A stretch of 64,000 nt of DNA from an uncultured Prevotellaceae bacterium (GTDB taxonomy: Bacteria; Bacteroidota; Bacteroidia; Bacteroidales; Bacteroidaceae). Made by a program: the position numbers and the translations under genes. The notes beneath the pieces are model-generated. The model searched no databases. It worked only from the letters and a program-made list of their open reading frames with translations, and had not been told where the DNA came from. Below, in pieces: positions 25,610 through 33,777 of the stretch. The DNA is taken from contig CADCDK010000004.1 of assembly GCA_902800185.1 (NCBI GenBank), positions 1-64,000 of the forward strand, written 5' to 3'. The number at the start of each line of letters is the position of its first letter. Position 1 is the stretch's first letter.

Positions 25610-27625
25610 ATGAAAATCAAAAAGATACATGCCGAGAACTATAAGACCTACAGGAGTCTTGACCTGAATCTGGAAGTGACAGACGACAGACCTATCATTC
25701 TGGTTGGTGGCGGCAACGGCTGTGGTAAGACAACGTTGTTTGATGCCATCTACCATGCATTATATGGCCTCAAGATTGAGAATGCCCGTCACTTCGAAGA
25801 ACTCTTCAACGCGGGTGTGAAGAACGAACAGGGTATGAATCGCAAGCAGATTGTATTGGAAATCCTGTTTTCTGGAATGGTGCTCAACCAGGAACAGCAA
25901 TATCGTTTGAGGAGAGCGTATATGCTGGAGGACAAGAGGGTACTGGAATCTGTTACATTGTTTATGGGTGGCAACCAGTTCACGTATGGCAGCGGTACAC
26001 CAGCCTCACAGCGGGCAAGCAACGAAGACATCGTCAACAAGATAATTGCTGCCAATTTGCCTGCGGAGTTGAGCAACTATTTCTTGTTTGATGCCATGAA
26101 GACCTCGGACTTGGTGAAGGAAGAGCAAATCAACAAGCTCATCATGAAGAACATCAATTCTGTCATGGGCTTCAATAAGTATGCTCAACTTCGAAAGGTA
26201 TCTGAAAGTTTGCTGGCTGAAAAAAAAGCCGAGCGAATGGAGAATGACAAGATTCGTGATGAATATTCCAAACTCACCAAGAACAAGCAAGACCTTGAAG
26301 AAGAGATAGGCAAACTGAATGATGAGTATGCTGCAGCCCTTAACTATGCCAATGACAACAAGGAGCAGTATGACCAAGTGAAAGCTGGAAAAGATGCTGA
26401 CGAGGTGACTCGTGAGATGATGGACAAACTGGAACAGAGTATCAAGAATACCATTGAGGAAGAAGGCAAATACAGCCAGGATATTGATTCGTTGGTGAAA
26501 GACCTTGAGACGAAAGTTATTTATCCCAAGTTGGCAAGCATCATCAAAACGGAAGTTGACGTTATCTTACAGGCCAAACGAGACGTGAAAGCTGCTCGTG
26601 TGAATATGTTAACGGACAGTCAGATTGAGGGCATTACAAAGCAATTGGTCCACCTGATAGAAGAACGATATGTCAGGACAGGAACTATTGATGTAGGTTC
26701 TTTGGTCAATGAGTTGAAACTCCAGCAGGAAAGGGCCAATACCGTAGAGGACAAATATTCGTATCTGACTGCATTAGAGATTGCCGTTCTCGACAAGCTC
26801 ATCGCTACAGCTGTTGGTAATCCATTTGTTGCTTTAGACGAAAAACGCCATCGTCTGAATGAAGAGATAAGCCAGATGCCCAGCCAGAAAGAGAAACTGA
26901 AAGAGTATCAGAAGACATTGAACGGCAGCGACTATACCTTCTTGGAACTTTATGAGAAGAACAAGGCAAGGATCAAGGAACTGAAAGAATTCATTGAGAG
27001 AAAGAAAGGCGAGGTGGAGGAAATGAAAAAAAAGATTCAGACCTATGACTATGACATTCCCCAGGTTCCAGACCCACAATACGATATGCTCTGCATCCTG
27101 CCCGACTTCTTCAAAAACCTCTCCGCGAAACTGCTCAGAGCCAAGAAAGCCAGCATAGAAAGGATGATGCGTGACCAGTTGAATATCAACCTCATTGTCT
27201 ATGCAGGCGTTGTAGGGAGAGTGGAGTTGTCGGCAAATGACAGTGATGACATCTCCTTCAAGATATTCCATAAGAATGGCAACGAAATATTTCTGAGTCA
27301 ATTGAATGCTGGAGCCAAGCAGACTGTGATGCAAGTGCTCCTGAAGGTGCTCTATAACCTTGGCGACTATGAGCCGCCTGTGATGATTGACACGGTAATG
27401 GGCGTGCTTGATAAAGAGAGCCGTGAGGTTATACTGGAGAAGTATTTCCCGGACTTGGCACATCAGACCATCCTACTCAGTACAGATACAGAAATAACCA
27501 CAGAGCGTGACTTTGAGAAGATAGAGGCGTATGTGGCTAAGACCTATACGCTGCATAGAGATAAAGAAAACCAGTGTACCACTATATCCGAAGACTACTT
27601 CGGACAAAAATTGAGTGACCTATGA
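25610..27625 (+). CDS. DndD-like SMC/Rad50-type ATPase
   Basis: 671 aa. Walker A is VGGGNGCGKTTLFDAIYHALYG (G33-T42). A central coiled coil spans about residues 200-300 (ERMENDKIRDEYSKLTKNKQDLEEEI) with a second near 430-480. The ABC signature region is LNAGAKQTVMQVLL, and Walker B/D-loop is VMIDTVMGVLDKESRE, close to the IDTPLGRLD of DndD proteins, followed by the H-loop region HQTILLSTDTE. DndD acts in DNA phosphorothioation with DndC and DndE, but no DndB or DndC gene is present here, so the role is more likely DNA sensing or loading within a restriction complex. Start is 3 bp after the small gene; stop overlaps the next gene by 4 bp. Confidence 0.85.
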   Translation: MKIKKIHAENYKTYRSLDLNLEVTDDRPIILVGGGNGCGKTTLFDAIYHALYGLKIENARHFEELFNAGVKNEQGMNRKQIVLEILFSGMVLNQEQQYRLRRAYMLEDKRVLESVTLFMGGNQFTYGSGTPASQRASNEDIVNKIIAANLPAELSNYFLFDAMKTSDLVKEEQINKLIMKNINSVMGFNKYAQLRKVSESLLAEKKAERMENDKIRDEYSKLTKNKQDLEEEIGKLNDEYAAALNYANDNKEQYDQVKAGKDADEVTREMMDKLEQSIKNTIEEEGKYSQDIDSLVKDLETKVIYPKLASIIKTEVDVILQAKRDVKAARVNMLTDSQIEGITKQLVHLIEERYVRTGTIDVGSLVNELKLQQERANTVEDKYSYLTALEIAVLDKLIATAVGNPFVALDEKRHRLNEEISQMPSQKEKLKEYQKTLNGSDYTFLELYEKNKARIKELKEFIERKKGEVEEMKKKIQTYDYDIPQVPDPQYDMLCILPDFFKNLSAKLLRAKKASIERMMRDQLNINLIVYAGVVGRVELSANDSDDISFKIFHKNGNEIFLSQLNAGAKQTVMQVLLKVLYNLGDYEPPVMIDTVMGVLDKESREVILEKYFPDLAHQTILLSTDTEITTERDFEKIEAYVAKTYTLHRDKENQCTTISEDYFGQKLSDL

Positions 27626-29223
27626 GTAACATCAACTTATTAACCGTTAGAGGTGTAACCGCTATCGTTGGCATGCATGAACGTATAGCAGACGTGAAGG
27701 CGGCATTGGAACAGCGAATCAATCTCGATGAATACTCAGATAATATTCGTCCGGTAACATTGAATCATAGCGTGGCACTGCGAATCTGCCTTTTGGCAGG
27801 ATTGAGTGATAAGTCACCAAGAAGGGTTGATGACTTAAATGAGTATAATTTAGCCAAGTCAAACACGCCATACGCAACGACGTTCTTCACGAAGTCTGAA
27901 ATTGGAACAATGTTTGAAATACTCCTGAAAATGCGATACCACGATGTTGAGGCGGATTGGACCTCTCCACTACTTGTCAGCAGAGTGATAGGACGTGAGA
28001 TTCTTCGCGGCAGAGACATATTGTTGAGGGAAGGAGGCATAGATGAGTGGCTCACATTTGTTCCCTTGCGTGCAGGTCGTTCACTGACGGATATTCCAGA
28101 ACTGAATCTCAGGATTGGTGAATATGAGAATGGTATGGACGCTTGTCTTGACATCAACAGTCGCGATATTGCCAATACGCAGATACTGATTACAGGTACG
28201 ACAGGTTCAGGTAAGTCAAACCTAATATCGTTGCTGATTAACCAGATTCGTAGTGCCTCGTCAGACACTCACTATCCAGTCAACTTTCTGTTGTTTGACT
28301 ATAAAGGCGAATTTTCTGACCCAGCCAATGTATCATGGTTGCAGCACTTCGATACGGATAGATCGGCCATACTTGATCCTATCAAAGAACCATTACCCTT
28401 TACACCATTCAAGGACTTTACAGGACGACCCATCAACGAGGTAAACCTTTATGCTACGTCTTTGGCTTCGGCGCTAAGTGCAATCTCTCCTGCAAGGATT
28501 AGTGCCAATATGGATAATAGGCTAAGCGAGGCTATCATCAATGCGTATAAGGACAACAACCTAAAGCCTGTGACTTTTAGACAGGTGTTGGAGAATTATA
28601 TCGAATTGTTGCCCCAGAAGAAGCAGGATGACACAGATAGCGTTATTTCTGTGCTGAGTCAGTTGGTACGAAATAAAATCTTTGCTGATGTGGACAAGAT
28701 AGACTTGATAAAGAACTGCTATATCATCAATCTGGGTGGATTTGAGAAGGATGGTATTATGGCAAAAGCCATTGTCTATTTTGTTATCTCGAAACTGAAT
28801 ACGATTTATGAAAAGCTGCCCAAACAAGCAACTAATGATGAACGGGTGGAGATACGACATTTCACAATCATTGATGAGGCACACTATATGTTGGGCTTTG
28901 AGAACAAGCCTTTGCAGAACCTGATTGCTGTTGGACGAAATAAAGGTATGAGTATTATCTTAGCCACTCAGAATATGGAGAGTTTCAAGAGCAGACATTT
29001 CGACTTCTATGCCAATGCTCAATATCCGCTTATTATGAAACAGCAACAACAGAATGAGATAGTCATCAAAGACCTGTTTGGAGTATCTGGTGCTGCATTA
29101 CAAGAAATCAAGCAAGCCATTGCTGGTTTGCAGAAAGGTGAACTGATAACGAAGGATGCTGCAAACATGGCTCTTGGAATTGGCAAACATTGGCAGAAGA
29201 TAAAGGTTACTCATCTTATATAA
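27622..29223 (+). CDS. HerA/FtsK-type ATPase with DndE-like N-terminus
   Basis: 533 aa. Residues about 45-115 (VTLNHSVALRICLLAGL ... FFTKSEIGTMFEILLKMRY) resemble the small helical DndE protein; this is a pattern judgement, not a search result. The rest is a DUF87/HerA-type ring ATPase: Walker A LITGTTGSGKSNLISLL (about 189-205), FLLFDYKGEF, Walker B FTIIDEAHYML (about 412-422), and IILATQN sensor. HerA ATPases pump or unwind DNA as hexamers, usually with a nuclease partner. ATGA overlap with the DndD-like gene implies tight coupling of the two products. Confidence 0.82.
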   Translation: MSNINLLTVRGVTAIVGMHERIADVKAALEQRINLDEYSDNIRPVTLNHSVALRICLLAGLSDKSPRRVDDLNEYNLAKSNTPYATTFFTKSEIGTMFEILLKMRYHDVEADWTSPLLVSRVIGREILRGRDILLREGGIDEWLTFVPLRAGRSLTDIPELNLRIGEYENGMDACLDINSRDIANTQILITGTTGSGKSNLISLLINQIRSASSDTHYPVNFLLFDYKGEFSDPANVSWLQHFDTDRSAILDPIKEPLPFTPFKDFTGRPINEVNLYATSLASALSAISPARISANMDNRLSEAIINAYKDNNLKPVTFRQVLENYIELLPQKKQDDTDSVISVLSQLVRNKIFADVDKIDLIKNCYIINLGGFEKDGIMAKAIVYFVISKLNTIYEKLPKQATNDERVEIRHFTIIDEAHYMLGFENKPLQNLIAVGRNKGMSIILATQNMESFKSRHFDFYANAQYPLIMKQQQQNEIVIKDLFGVSGAALQEIKQAIAGLQKGELITKDAANMALGIGKHWQKIKVTHLI

Positions 29224-29295
29224 ATGTGTATGGGAGAACATGATAATTATCAGGACGTAGAGTTAAAAGCATAAGGGTAAATTTGTGACAAAAAT

Positions 29296-30069
29296 ATGCT
29301 AAACAAAAAATACATAAGCACCAAGGACGCGGTTCGGCTAACTGGTCTTTCAACGCAGGAGATATACGACCTGATTCACAGTGGGACTCTTCCAGCTCGC
29401 AAGGCTCCCAAAAGTGGGTGGCGTATTTCCCCACAAGACCTGGCGGCATTGGGGCTTATTCATGAAGAAGAGTCAGACAATATCGTTGAGGAATCTCAAA
29501 CAGTAGGCGGTGTTTCTTATGTAGCAGATGAAGAGCATTACACACTGGTATTCAAAAGAATGACAGAGGTAAAGCATAGCTTGAAAATAGCAACGGCTAA
29601 TCTCAAGAACTTCAATGTTTCTATTGAGTATGATGACAAATCTGAAATGCTTCGCTTATGTGATTTCTTCCTGGCACTCGTTGAACGTGGTGTTCAAGTG
29701 CAGATAGTTTGCATGAAGCCATTTGGCTTTTACCTTTATGCAAAAGAAAACTGTCCTCAGCTTCTGGAGAATCCTCTTTTCGAGTTACGCTGCAACGAGC
29801 GCAATCACATGAAGATTTTCATCTTTGATGATGAATGTGCATACATCGGCTCAGCGAACATAACTGCTGCTGCCATCGGCAAGCGTGCAACTGGAAGCAG
29901 AAATCACGAAGCCGGAATGCTGGTGTGGGGGCCGAATATGATACAGGCACCGCTACATCACTTTGAAAGGGCGTGGAATGATCCTGATATCCTTAAATCT
30001 ACCTGGAAACGTTTTGCTTCAAAGGCAAAGGAGTTAGATAAAGAACTGAAGAAGAAATACGGAAAATAA
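29296..30069 (+). CDS. PLD-family protein with excisionase-type HTH
   Basis: 257 aa. Residues 1-55 (KYISTKDAVRLTGLSTQEIYDLIHSGTLPARKAPKSGWRI) are a MerR/excisionase-like winged helix. The C-terminal part is a phospholipase-D-type domain with one clear HKD motif, HMKIFIFDDECAYIGSANIT (about residues 172-191); a single HKD implies a dimeric active site as in Nuc/BfiI-type nucleases. It starts 72 bp after the HerA-like gene, with a TAAATTTG box at 29278-29285 that may give a nearly leaderless transcript. Likely the nuclease of the DndD/HerA-like module, or a separately acquired defence gene. Confidence 0.8.
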   Translation: MLNKKYISTKDAVRLTGLSTQEIYDLIHSGTLPARKAPKSGWRISPQDLAALGLIHEEESDNIVEESQTVGGVSYVADEEHYTLVFKRMTEVKHSLKIATANLKNFNVSIEYDDKSEMLRLCDFFLALVERGVQVQIVCMKPFGFYLYAKENCPQLLENPLFELRCNERNHMKIFIFDDECAYIGSANITAAAIGKRATGSRNHEAGMLVWGPNMIQAPLHHFERAWNDPDILKSTWKRFASKAKELDKELKKKYGK

Positions 30070-30167
30070 GGCCTATAGCTCATTTTGCAGGGTGCTAAGG
30101 CGAATGATTGCTGCGATATTACAGGTTACGAAAACTCCACTCTTGCCAAGAGCAGACGGCAAGGGTG
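30069..30167 (+). repeat. 99-bp direct repeat, copy 1
   Basis: Identical over 99 bp to 30356-30454. It overlaps the stop region of the PLD gene. It contains a hairpin, CCACTCTTGCC and GGCAAGGGTGG around a 10-nt loop. On the minus strand it carries the last codons of a broken gene (CSWQEWSFRNL, stop). Confidence 0.9.
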
Positions 30168-30355
30168 GAGGAATTTCAGCTGATGGTCATTGGCCAAATG
30201 CCGATGCCTATAGTGAAAATGTGAGGAAATGGGCAGAATAAACAAAACAAAATGTGAGATTTTCGGCAAAACGTCCTGAATCTTGAGATTTTCGGCAGTT
30301 TGTACGAAATAAATTTTGAGATTTTCGGCATTTATGACTATGTTCTTGTAAATTG
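30168..30355. other. Spacer with three TGAGATTTTCGGCA repeats
   Basis: Between the two 99-bp copies. TGAGATTTTCGGCA occurs at 30254-30267, 30284-30297 and 30317-30330. Plus-strand codons 30160-30240 read GISADGHWPNADAYSENVRKWAE and a stop, which look like the tail of a lost gene. No complete gene is present. Confidence 0.6.
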
Positions 30356-30454
30356 AGGCCTATAGCTCATTTTGCAGGGTGCTAAGGCGAATGATTGCTG
30401 CGATATTACAGGTTACGAAAACTCCACTCTTGCCAAGAGCAGACGGCAAGGGTG
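30356..30454 (+). repeat. 99-bp direct repeat, copy 2
   Basis: Second copy, offset 287 bp from the first. The minus-strand fragment continues upstream of it. Confidence 0.9.
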
Positions 30455-30551
30455 ATGGTGGTCAGCCCGTTGTTGGCAATATCATATCTGACGGGACGAG
30501 CGAAGCTGATGGTCTTACCGTCATAGACAGAAGAAATGTCATAGATAAGTA
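30406..30551 (-). pseudogene. C-terminal fragment of an unidentified gene
   Basis: The minus strand reads VYDGKTISFARPVRYDIAN then NGLTTITLAVCSWQEW and SFRNL before TAA at 30406-30408. It is protein-like (balanced composition, no low complexity) but has no start and runs into hicB. I do not recognise the family. The final 15 residues are duplicated in repeat copy 1, so the debris arose by duplication or by insertion and deletion of an element. Confidence 0.45.
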
Positions 30552-30962
30552 TTATTCCACAGCCATAAGTTCTCGGCCTATTTTATGCAGACCTTCAACG
30601 ATGCGACGACGTTGTTCTGGACGAGGCTTTTTAATGCCGTTAGCATAGTGACTTAGCTGATGTTGATTGATGCCGGAAACACGGCTGATAGCAGCAATAG
30701 AGGCATAGGGAGAGCACATCTGTAATAGAGCTGCTGCATCCAGATGATACTCGAATTCGTAGTCGCCATCGCGAAGCCACTGAGGTATTTCATCGCCATC
30801 TGCCACCATCCCTTCTATATGAAAATTCAGCGTGTTGCGCACCTCATCGATTAGTTCGTTATATGATTTGGCTGTAACAACTACTGCTCCAGGTACATTC
30901 TCGCTCAGAGCTGCACCATAATTCTTGTCGCACCAAGATACATTTACAATAATTTTTTCCAT
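30552..30962 (-). CDS. hicB: HicB-type antitoxin
   Basis: 136 aa. The N-terminal part is the HicB partial RNase-H fold (IIVNVSWCDKNYGAALSENVPGAVVVTAKSYNELIDEVRNTL) and the C-terminal part is a helix-turn-helix (ISRVSGINQHQLSHYANGIKKPRPEQRRRI) for operator binding. It neutralises HicA and represses the operon. I chose the ATG at 30962, 14 nt after hicA; an upstream TTG frame reads into the hicA end. It flanks the defence island. Confidence 0.88.
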   Translation of the reverse strand: MEKIIVNVSWCDKNYGAALSENVPGAVVVTAKSYNELIDEVRNTLNFHIEGMVADGDEIPQWLRDGDYEFEYHLDAAALLQMCSPYASIAAISRVSGINQHQLSHYANGIKKPRPEQRRRIVEGLHKIGRELMAVE

Positions 30963-30976
30963 ATCCGTTCCTTTTA

Positions 30977-31171
30977 TTATTTCCAACCTGCCTGTTTCCA
31001 AATACTATTCAAGAGGAATTGGCTTAACACCTCATTCTTGTGTCCTCTGATAGTCACCTTACCTTTTTTCTGAGGATGTTTGTATTGCCGATGGTCACCT
31101 TTGATGGCTACCAGAAACCATCCGTCAACTTCAAGCATTTTGATGATTTCAACAACCTTATATGCTTTCAT
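30977..31171 (-). CDS. hicA: HicA-type mRNA interferase toxin
   Basis: 64 aa with the dsRBD-like fold of HicA: MKAYKVVEIIKMLEVDGWFLV, the active His in KGDHRQYKHPQKKGKVTI, and the final RGHKNEVLSQFLLNSIWKQAG. HicA cleaves mRNA independently of translation; the usual motif is GSHH, here GDHR, with the catalytic His kept. The start at 31171 gives the normal family length; a longer frame to 31276 would pass through the promoter. Toxin-first order with hicB downstream is the standard arrangement. Confidence 0.88.
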   Translation of the reverse strand: MKAYKVVEIIKMLEVDGWFLVAIKGDHRQYKHPQKKGKVTIRGHKNEVLSQFLLNSIWKQAGWK

Positions 31172-31191
31172 GTTTGTGCTTTCTATTGGTG

Positions 31192-31249
31192 CAAAGGTAA
31201 TAAAAAGAATACTATTTAGAAAACAAACCTTTAGAAAAGTATTCTTTTT
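31192..31249 (-). promoter_or_regulatory. hicAB promoter and candidate operator
   Basis: Minus-strand TACCTTTG lies at 31192-31199, 20 nt before hicA. Immediately upstream, a perfect 12-bp inverted repeat, AAAAAGAATACT (31202-31213) and AGTATTCTTTTT (31238-31249), spans the -33 region and suits a HicB operator. Confidence 0.6.
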
Positions 31250-31304
31250 AATACTCTTTAAGAAAAGTAATGCCATGGATATGATGGTGCATCTTCAATA
31301 AAAA

Positions 31305-31333
31305 GACAGAGTAGCCAAAACGGTTACTCTGTC
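31305..31333 (-). terminator. Terminator of the tubulin-like operon
   Basis: Minus strand GACAGAGTAACC (31322-31333) pairs with GGCTACTCTGTC (31305-31316), one mismatch, 5-nt loop, then TTTTT. It lies 52 bp after the last gene of the eight-gene operon. Confidence 0.8.
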
Positions 31334-31385
31334 TCCTTTTATTCTTATGGGATGCTAACACATCAACGTGTGTTGGCAACGTCCA

Positions 31386-32129
31386 TTAAACTTCCTCTTC
31401 GGGAATGTCAAAGCCTGAGACGGGATTAGCATTGTCTTCAGCAGTGAGCTTTCCGAACTGATCCTCGTAGTCTTTCTTCTGCATGGAGATGACACGCATG
31501 GAAGCAGCACCAGCATCAACATTACCGGCATTCACCTCTGCATTCAGAGCCTCAACATCATCAATGTTACCAGCCTTCAGAGCCTTGATTTGCTTGGCTT
31601 GGGCACGGGCGCGCTTGTAGATTTCCTTCATCTGCTTACCACCCTCGCTGCACATCTTGGGACCGGCCTTGAGAAATTTAGAATATTTTAATGCCTTCAT
31701 ACCAAGACTGGGAGCAGCAGCCACAGCCGATGCCTCCAATGCCATGACGTTAGCCATCTGCAAGGCAAGGTCAGGATATGCCATAATGAGCTGCATGTTC
31801 TGTTTGAAAGCCAGGTTGGAGCTTCTCAGATTACCTTCTGCGTCAACGACATGGTACTTGATGTCCTTCTCGCCATCGTCGCCCACAACCTCAATCTTGG
31901 CCACTTCGTAGAAGGTGATGCCATCTACATACTTTGACATGGTGTTGTTCAGCGTGTCGCAAGTAAGCAGATACTTGTCAACAGTCTCGTTGCCAGTCAG
32001 TTCGGGCATCTCCCAAACAAAAGGTGTCTTTTCCTTCTTTGCTTTTTCTTTCTTTTGTGCGTTAGCCTGTAAGGGCATCATCATGCAAAGTGCCAATGCA
32101 CAAACCAATAGTGAAAATACTTTTTTCAT
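31386..32129 (-). CDS. Exported protein of unknown function, last gene of the tubulin-like operon (247 aa)
   Basis: Signal peptide MKKVFSLLVCALALCMMMPLQANAQ, then a Lys-rich linker and a mainly helical Ala-rich domain (KQMKEIYKRARAQAKQIKALKAGN). It ends with acidic DIPEEEV. Not recognised. The helical character suggests a periplasmic scaffold or coiled assembly partner. It sits 56 bp after the 523-aa gene and 52 bp before a terminator. Being exported and in the same transcript as a cytoplasmic tubulin-like GTPase argues for a system that spans the envelope. Confidence 0.8.
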   Translation of the reverse strand: MKKVFSLLVCALALCMMMPLQANAQKKEKAKKEKTPFVWEMPELTGNETVDKYLLTCDTLNNTMSKYVDGITFYEVAKIEVVGDDGEKDIKYHVVDAEGNLRSSNLAFKQNMQLIMAYPDLALQMANVMALEASAVAAAPSLGMKALKYSKFLKAGPKMCSEGGKQMKEIYKRARAQAKQIKALKAGNIDDVEALNAEVNAGNVDAGAASMRVISMQKKDYEDQFGKLTAEDNANPVSGFDIPEEEV

Positions 32130-32185
32130 TTTCTTCTTTGTTTAAATTAGTTAGACATTGATTGATTCTTTCAAATTCTCGGATA

Positions 32186-33757
32186 TTAGTCTTTGGGGAA
32201 ACGGATCTTGACATTGCGGTCATCGGAGCGTCCCTCCACACTGACATGCTTATTCTTCTTGATATCTTTGTTACCAATGGCTTCAAAGATGATGGTCTTA
32301 TACTCGTCTGGCTGCAAATTGAGGTTGAACTTTCCATCGGCAGCGGTTACCGTCTCTATGACCTCTCCTTTGAAGGGGAACTTCGGGCTGTCCATCTCGT
32401 CGCTGTTGGAACGCTGTGAGCCATAGATGCGCACATTGGTGACGGGAACTTCTTCGAGTGCTCCACCCTTGTACTCGCTGATGACAAAGCGGCCTTTCAA
32501 GACAAAGCCCACCTTGTTTTTCTCTGCCTGCAGACGGTTGGCCTCATCAAGGAAGTAGGGATCCTGCGTCTCTAAGTTCAACGTGCGATAGCGCTCACTG
32601 ATCTCATCAATGAGGGCGTGGAGCTGTTGTTTGTTGACGCGCTGGTTGCTGTGCGTAACCTCGTAGAGACGGTCGCGGAGACGGTCGGTCTCCTCCTTGA
32701 ACACATTGAGTTCTTCCATCTTCGATGCACTCTCCATCGCTGTTTGTTTGTCAGTGGAACTGGCATCATCAGCAAGGGCAGCACTTTCGTAGTATTGCTT
32801 GGCAAGCTTATAGTCGTGGTTGGCACGATGCGTGTTGGCCTGACTGAGCATCTCTTCAAACTTTCCTGTGAACACCTTCTCGGTATGCAGGGCATCGGTA
32901 ACGTTGACCGTGAGCTTTGATTTCGCACCAAGGGCACGTAGCTTGGCTGCATCCAGATAAACGGTGTTCGACGATTCGCCCGTCAGACGGACAAAGGGAG
33001 CCACGGTCGCCTTCTGCGCCTGTTCCAGCTCCTCTTTCATGGCCTTTTCCTTGGCCTCGGCCGCATCGATGTCGTAGCTGGCATCGCTGGCTTTCTCGTC
33101 AATCTCACGCTTCAACGCATTGTATGCCTCGTTCATCTGCACCAGCTCCATTTGTTGCTTGTCCGAATAGGCCAGGAACTCCTGCAAGGTGTTGACATCC
33201 AGCTCAAGCGAGATGATGTTCACGCCGTTCTCACTGCTTGTGTTCACCTTGCCGCGCAGTTCTTTGTTGCACTCCACCTGCAAGTCAGTGATGTCCTGCG
33301 GGATGTTGAACTCCACGCAGGCCTTTCCTTCTACGGGATAGAGGATATTGCGAGTGTCGGGATAGATGAGTCCGAGCATGTGCTGGGCTGCGTCCACCTC
33401 AAAGAAGAAGCGCTTGCCAGCCACCATCGTCTTTTTCTTCTCTCCCTTGAGCGTTGTGCCTTGAATAAGGATTCCAAAGGTACGGCTGCGGTCAGCACCT
33501 TGACTCATCTCACAAGTCACCTCTGTGGCGTAGCGACCGTCTGCCATCTTGGTGGCTTTCTCAACCACGTCGGAATGGTTGGATGAGGTGATGACAAGGT
33601 TGTCACGCTTGGAAATAAACACTGCTACCGATTTCTTGTCAAGCGTTACATCGTCTTGCATCATGGATGTAACCTCATCAATCGTCACGATAGAATTTTG
33701 CGCATGAACCGCACACACGCAAACGAGCAATAAAAACAGTGCTGTTATTTTCTTCAT
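32186..33757 (-). CDS. Exported multidomain protein of the tubulin-like operon (523 aa)
   Basis: Signal peptide MKKITALFLLLVCVCAVHAQ. The N-terminal 190 residues are strand-rich (VFISKRDNLVITSSNHSD). A coiled-coil region follows (MNEAYNALKREIDEKASD ... AKEKAMKEELEQAQKA), then a TPR-like helical pair (ANHDYKLAKQYYESAALADD), and a C-terminal carboxypeptidase-regulatory-like beta domain (VRIYGSQ ... VTAADGKFNLNLQPDEYKTIIFEAIG). Such modular build is typical of a periplasmic or surface scaffold. No catalytic motif is seen. It is 20 bp after the preceding gene. Confidence 0.8.
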   Translation of the reverse strand: MKKITALFLLLVCVCAVHAQNSIVTIDEVTSMMQDDVTLDKKSVAVFISKRDNLVITSSNHSDVVEKATKMADGRYATEVTCEMSQGADRSRTFGILIQGTTLKGEKKKTMVAGKRFFFEVDAAQHMLGLIYPDTRNILYPVEGKACVEFNIPQDITDLQVECNKELRGKVNTSSENGVNIISLELDVNTLQEFLAYSDKQQMELVQMNEAYNALKREIDEKASDASYDIDAAEAKEKAMKEELEQAQKATVAPFVRLTGESSNTVYLDAAKLRALGAKSKLTVNVTDALHTEKVFTGKFEEMLSQANTHRANHDYKLAKQYYESAALADDASSTDKQTAMESASKMEELNVFKEETDRLRDRLYEVTHSNQRVNKQQLHALIDEISERYRTLNLETQDPYFLDEANRLQAEKNKVGFVLKGRFVISEYKGGALEEVPVTNVRIYGSQRSNSDEMDSPKFPFKGEVIETVTAADGKFNLNLQPDEYKTIIFEAIGNKDIKKNKHVSVEGRSDDRNVKIRFPKD

Positions 33758-33777
33758 TTCCCTTTGTTTTTGTTCTG

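Noticed and set aside
25610..29223. A full Dnd phosphorothioation system
   Set aside because: Only DndD-like and DndE-like parts are seen; no DndC (PAPS-reductase-like), DndB or desulfurase gene is present, so sulfur modification is unlikely.
30254..30330. Possible CRISPR array from three TGAGATTTTCGGCA repeats
   Set aside because: Repeats are only 14 bp, there are three of them, spacers are 16 and 19 nt, and no cas gene is nearby.
30379..30648. Plus-strand 89-codon frame across repeat copy 2
   Set aside because: It runs opposite both hicB and the protein-like minus-strand fragment, and has no start signal.
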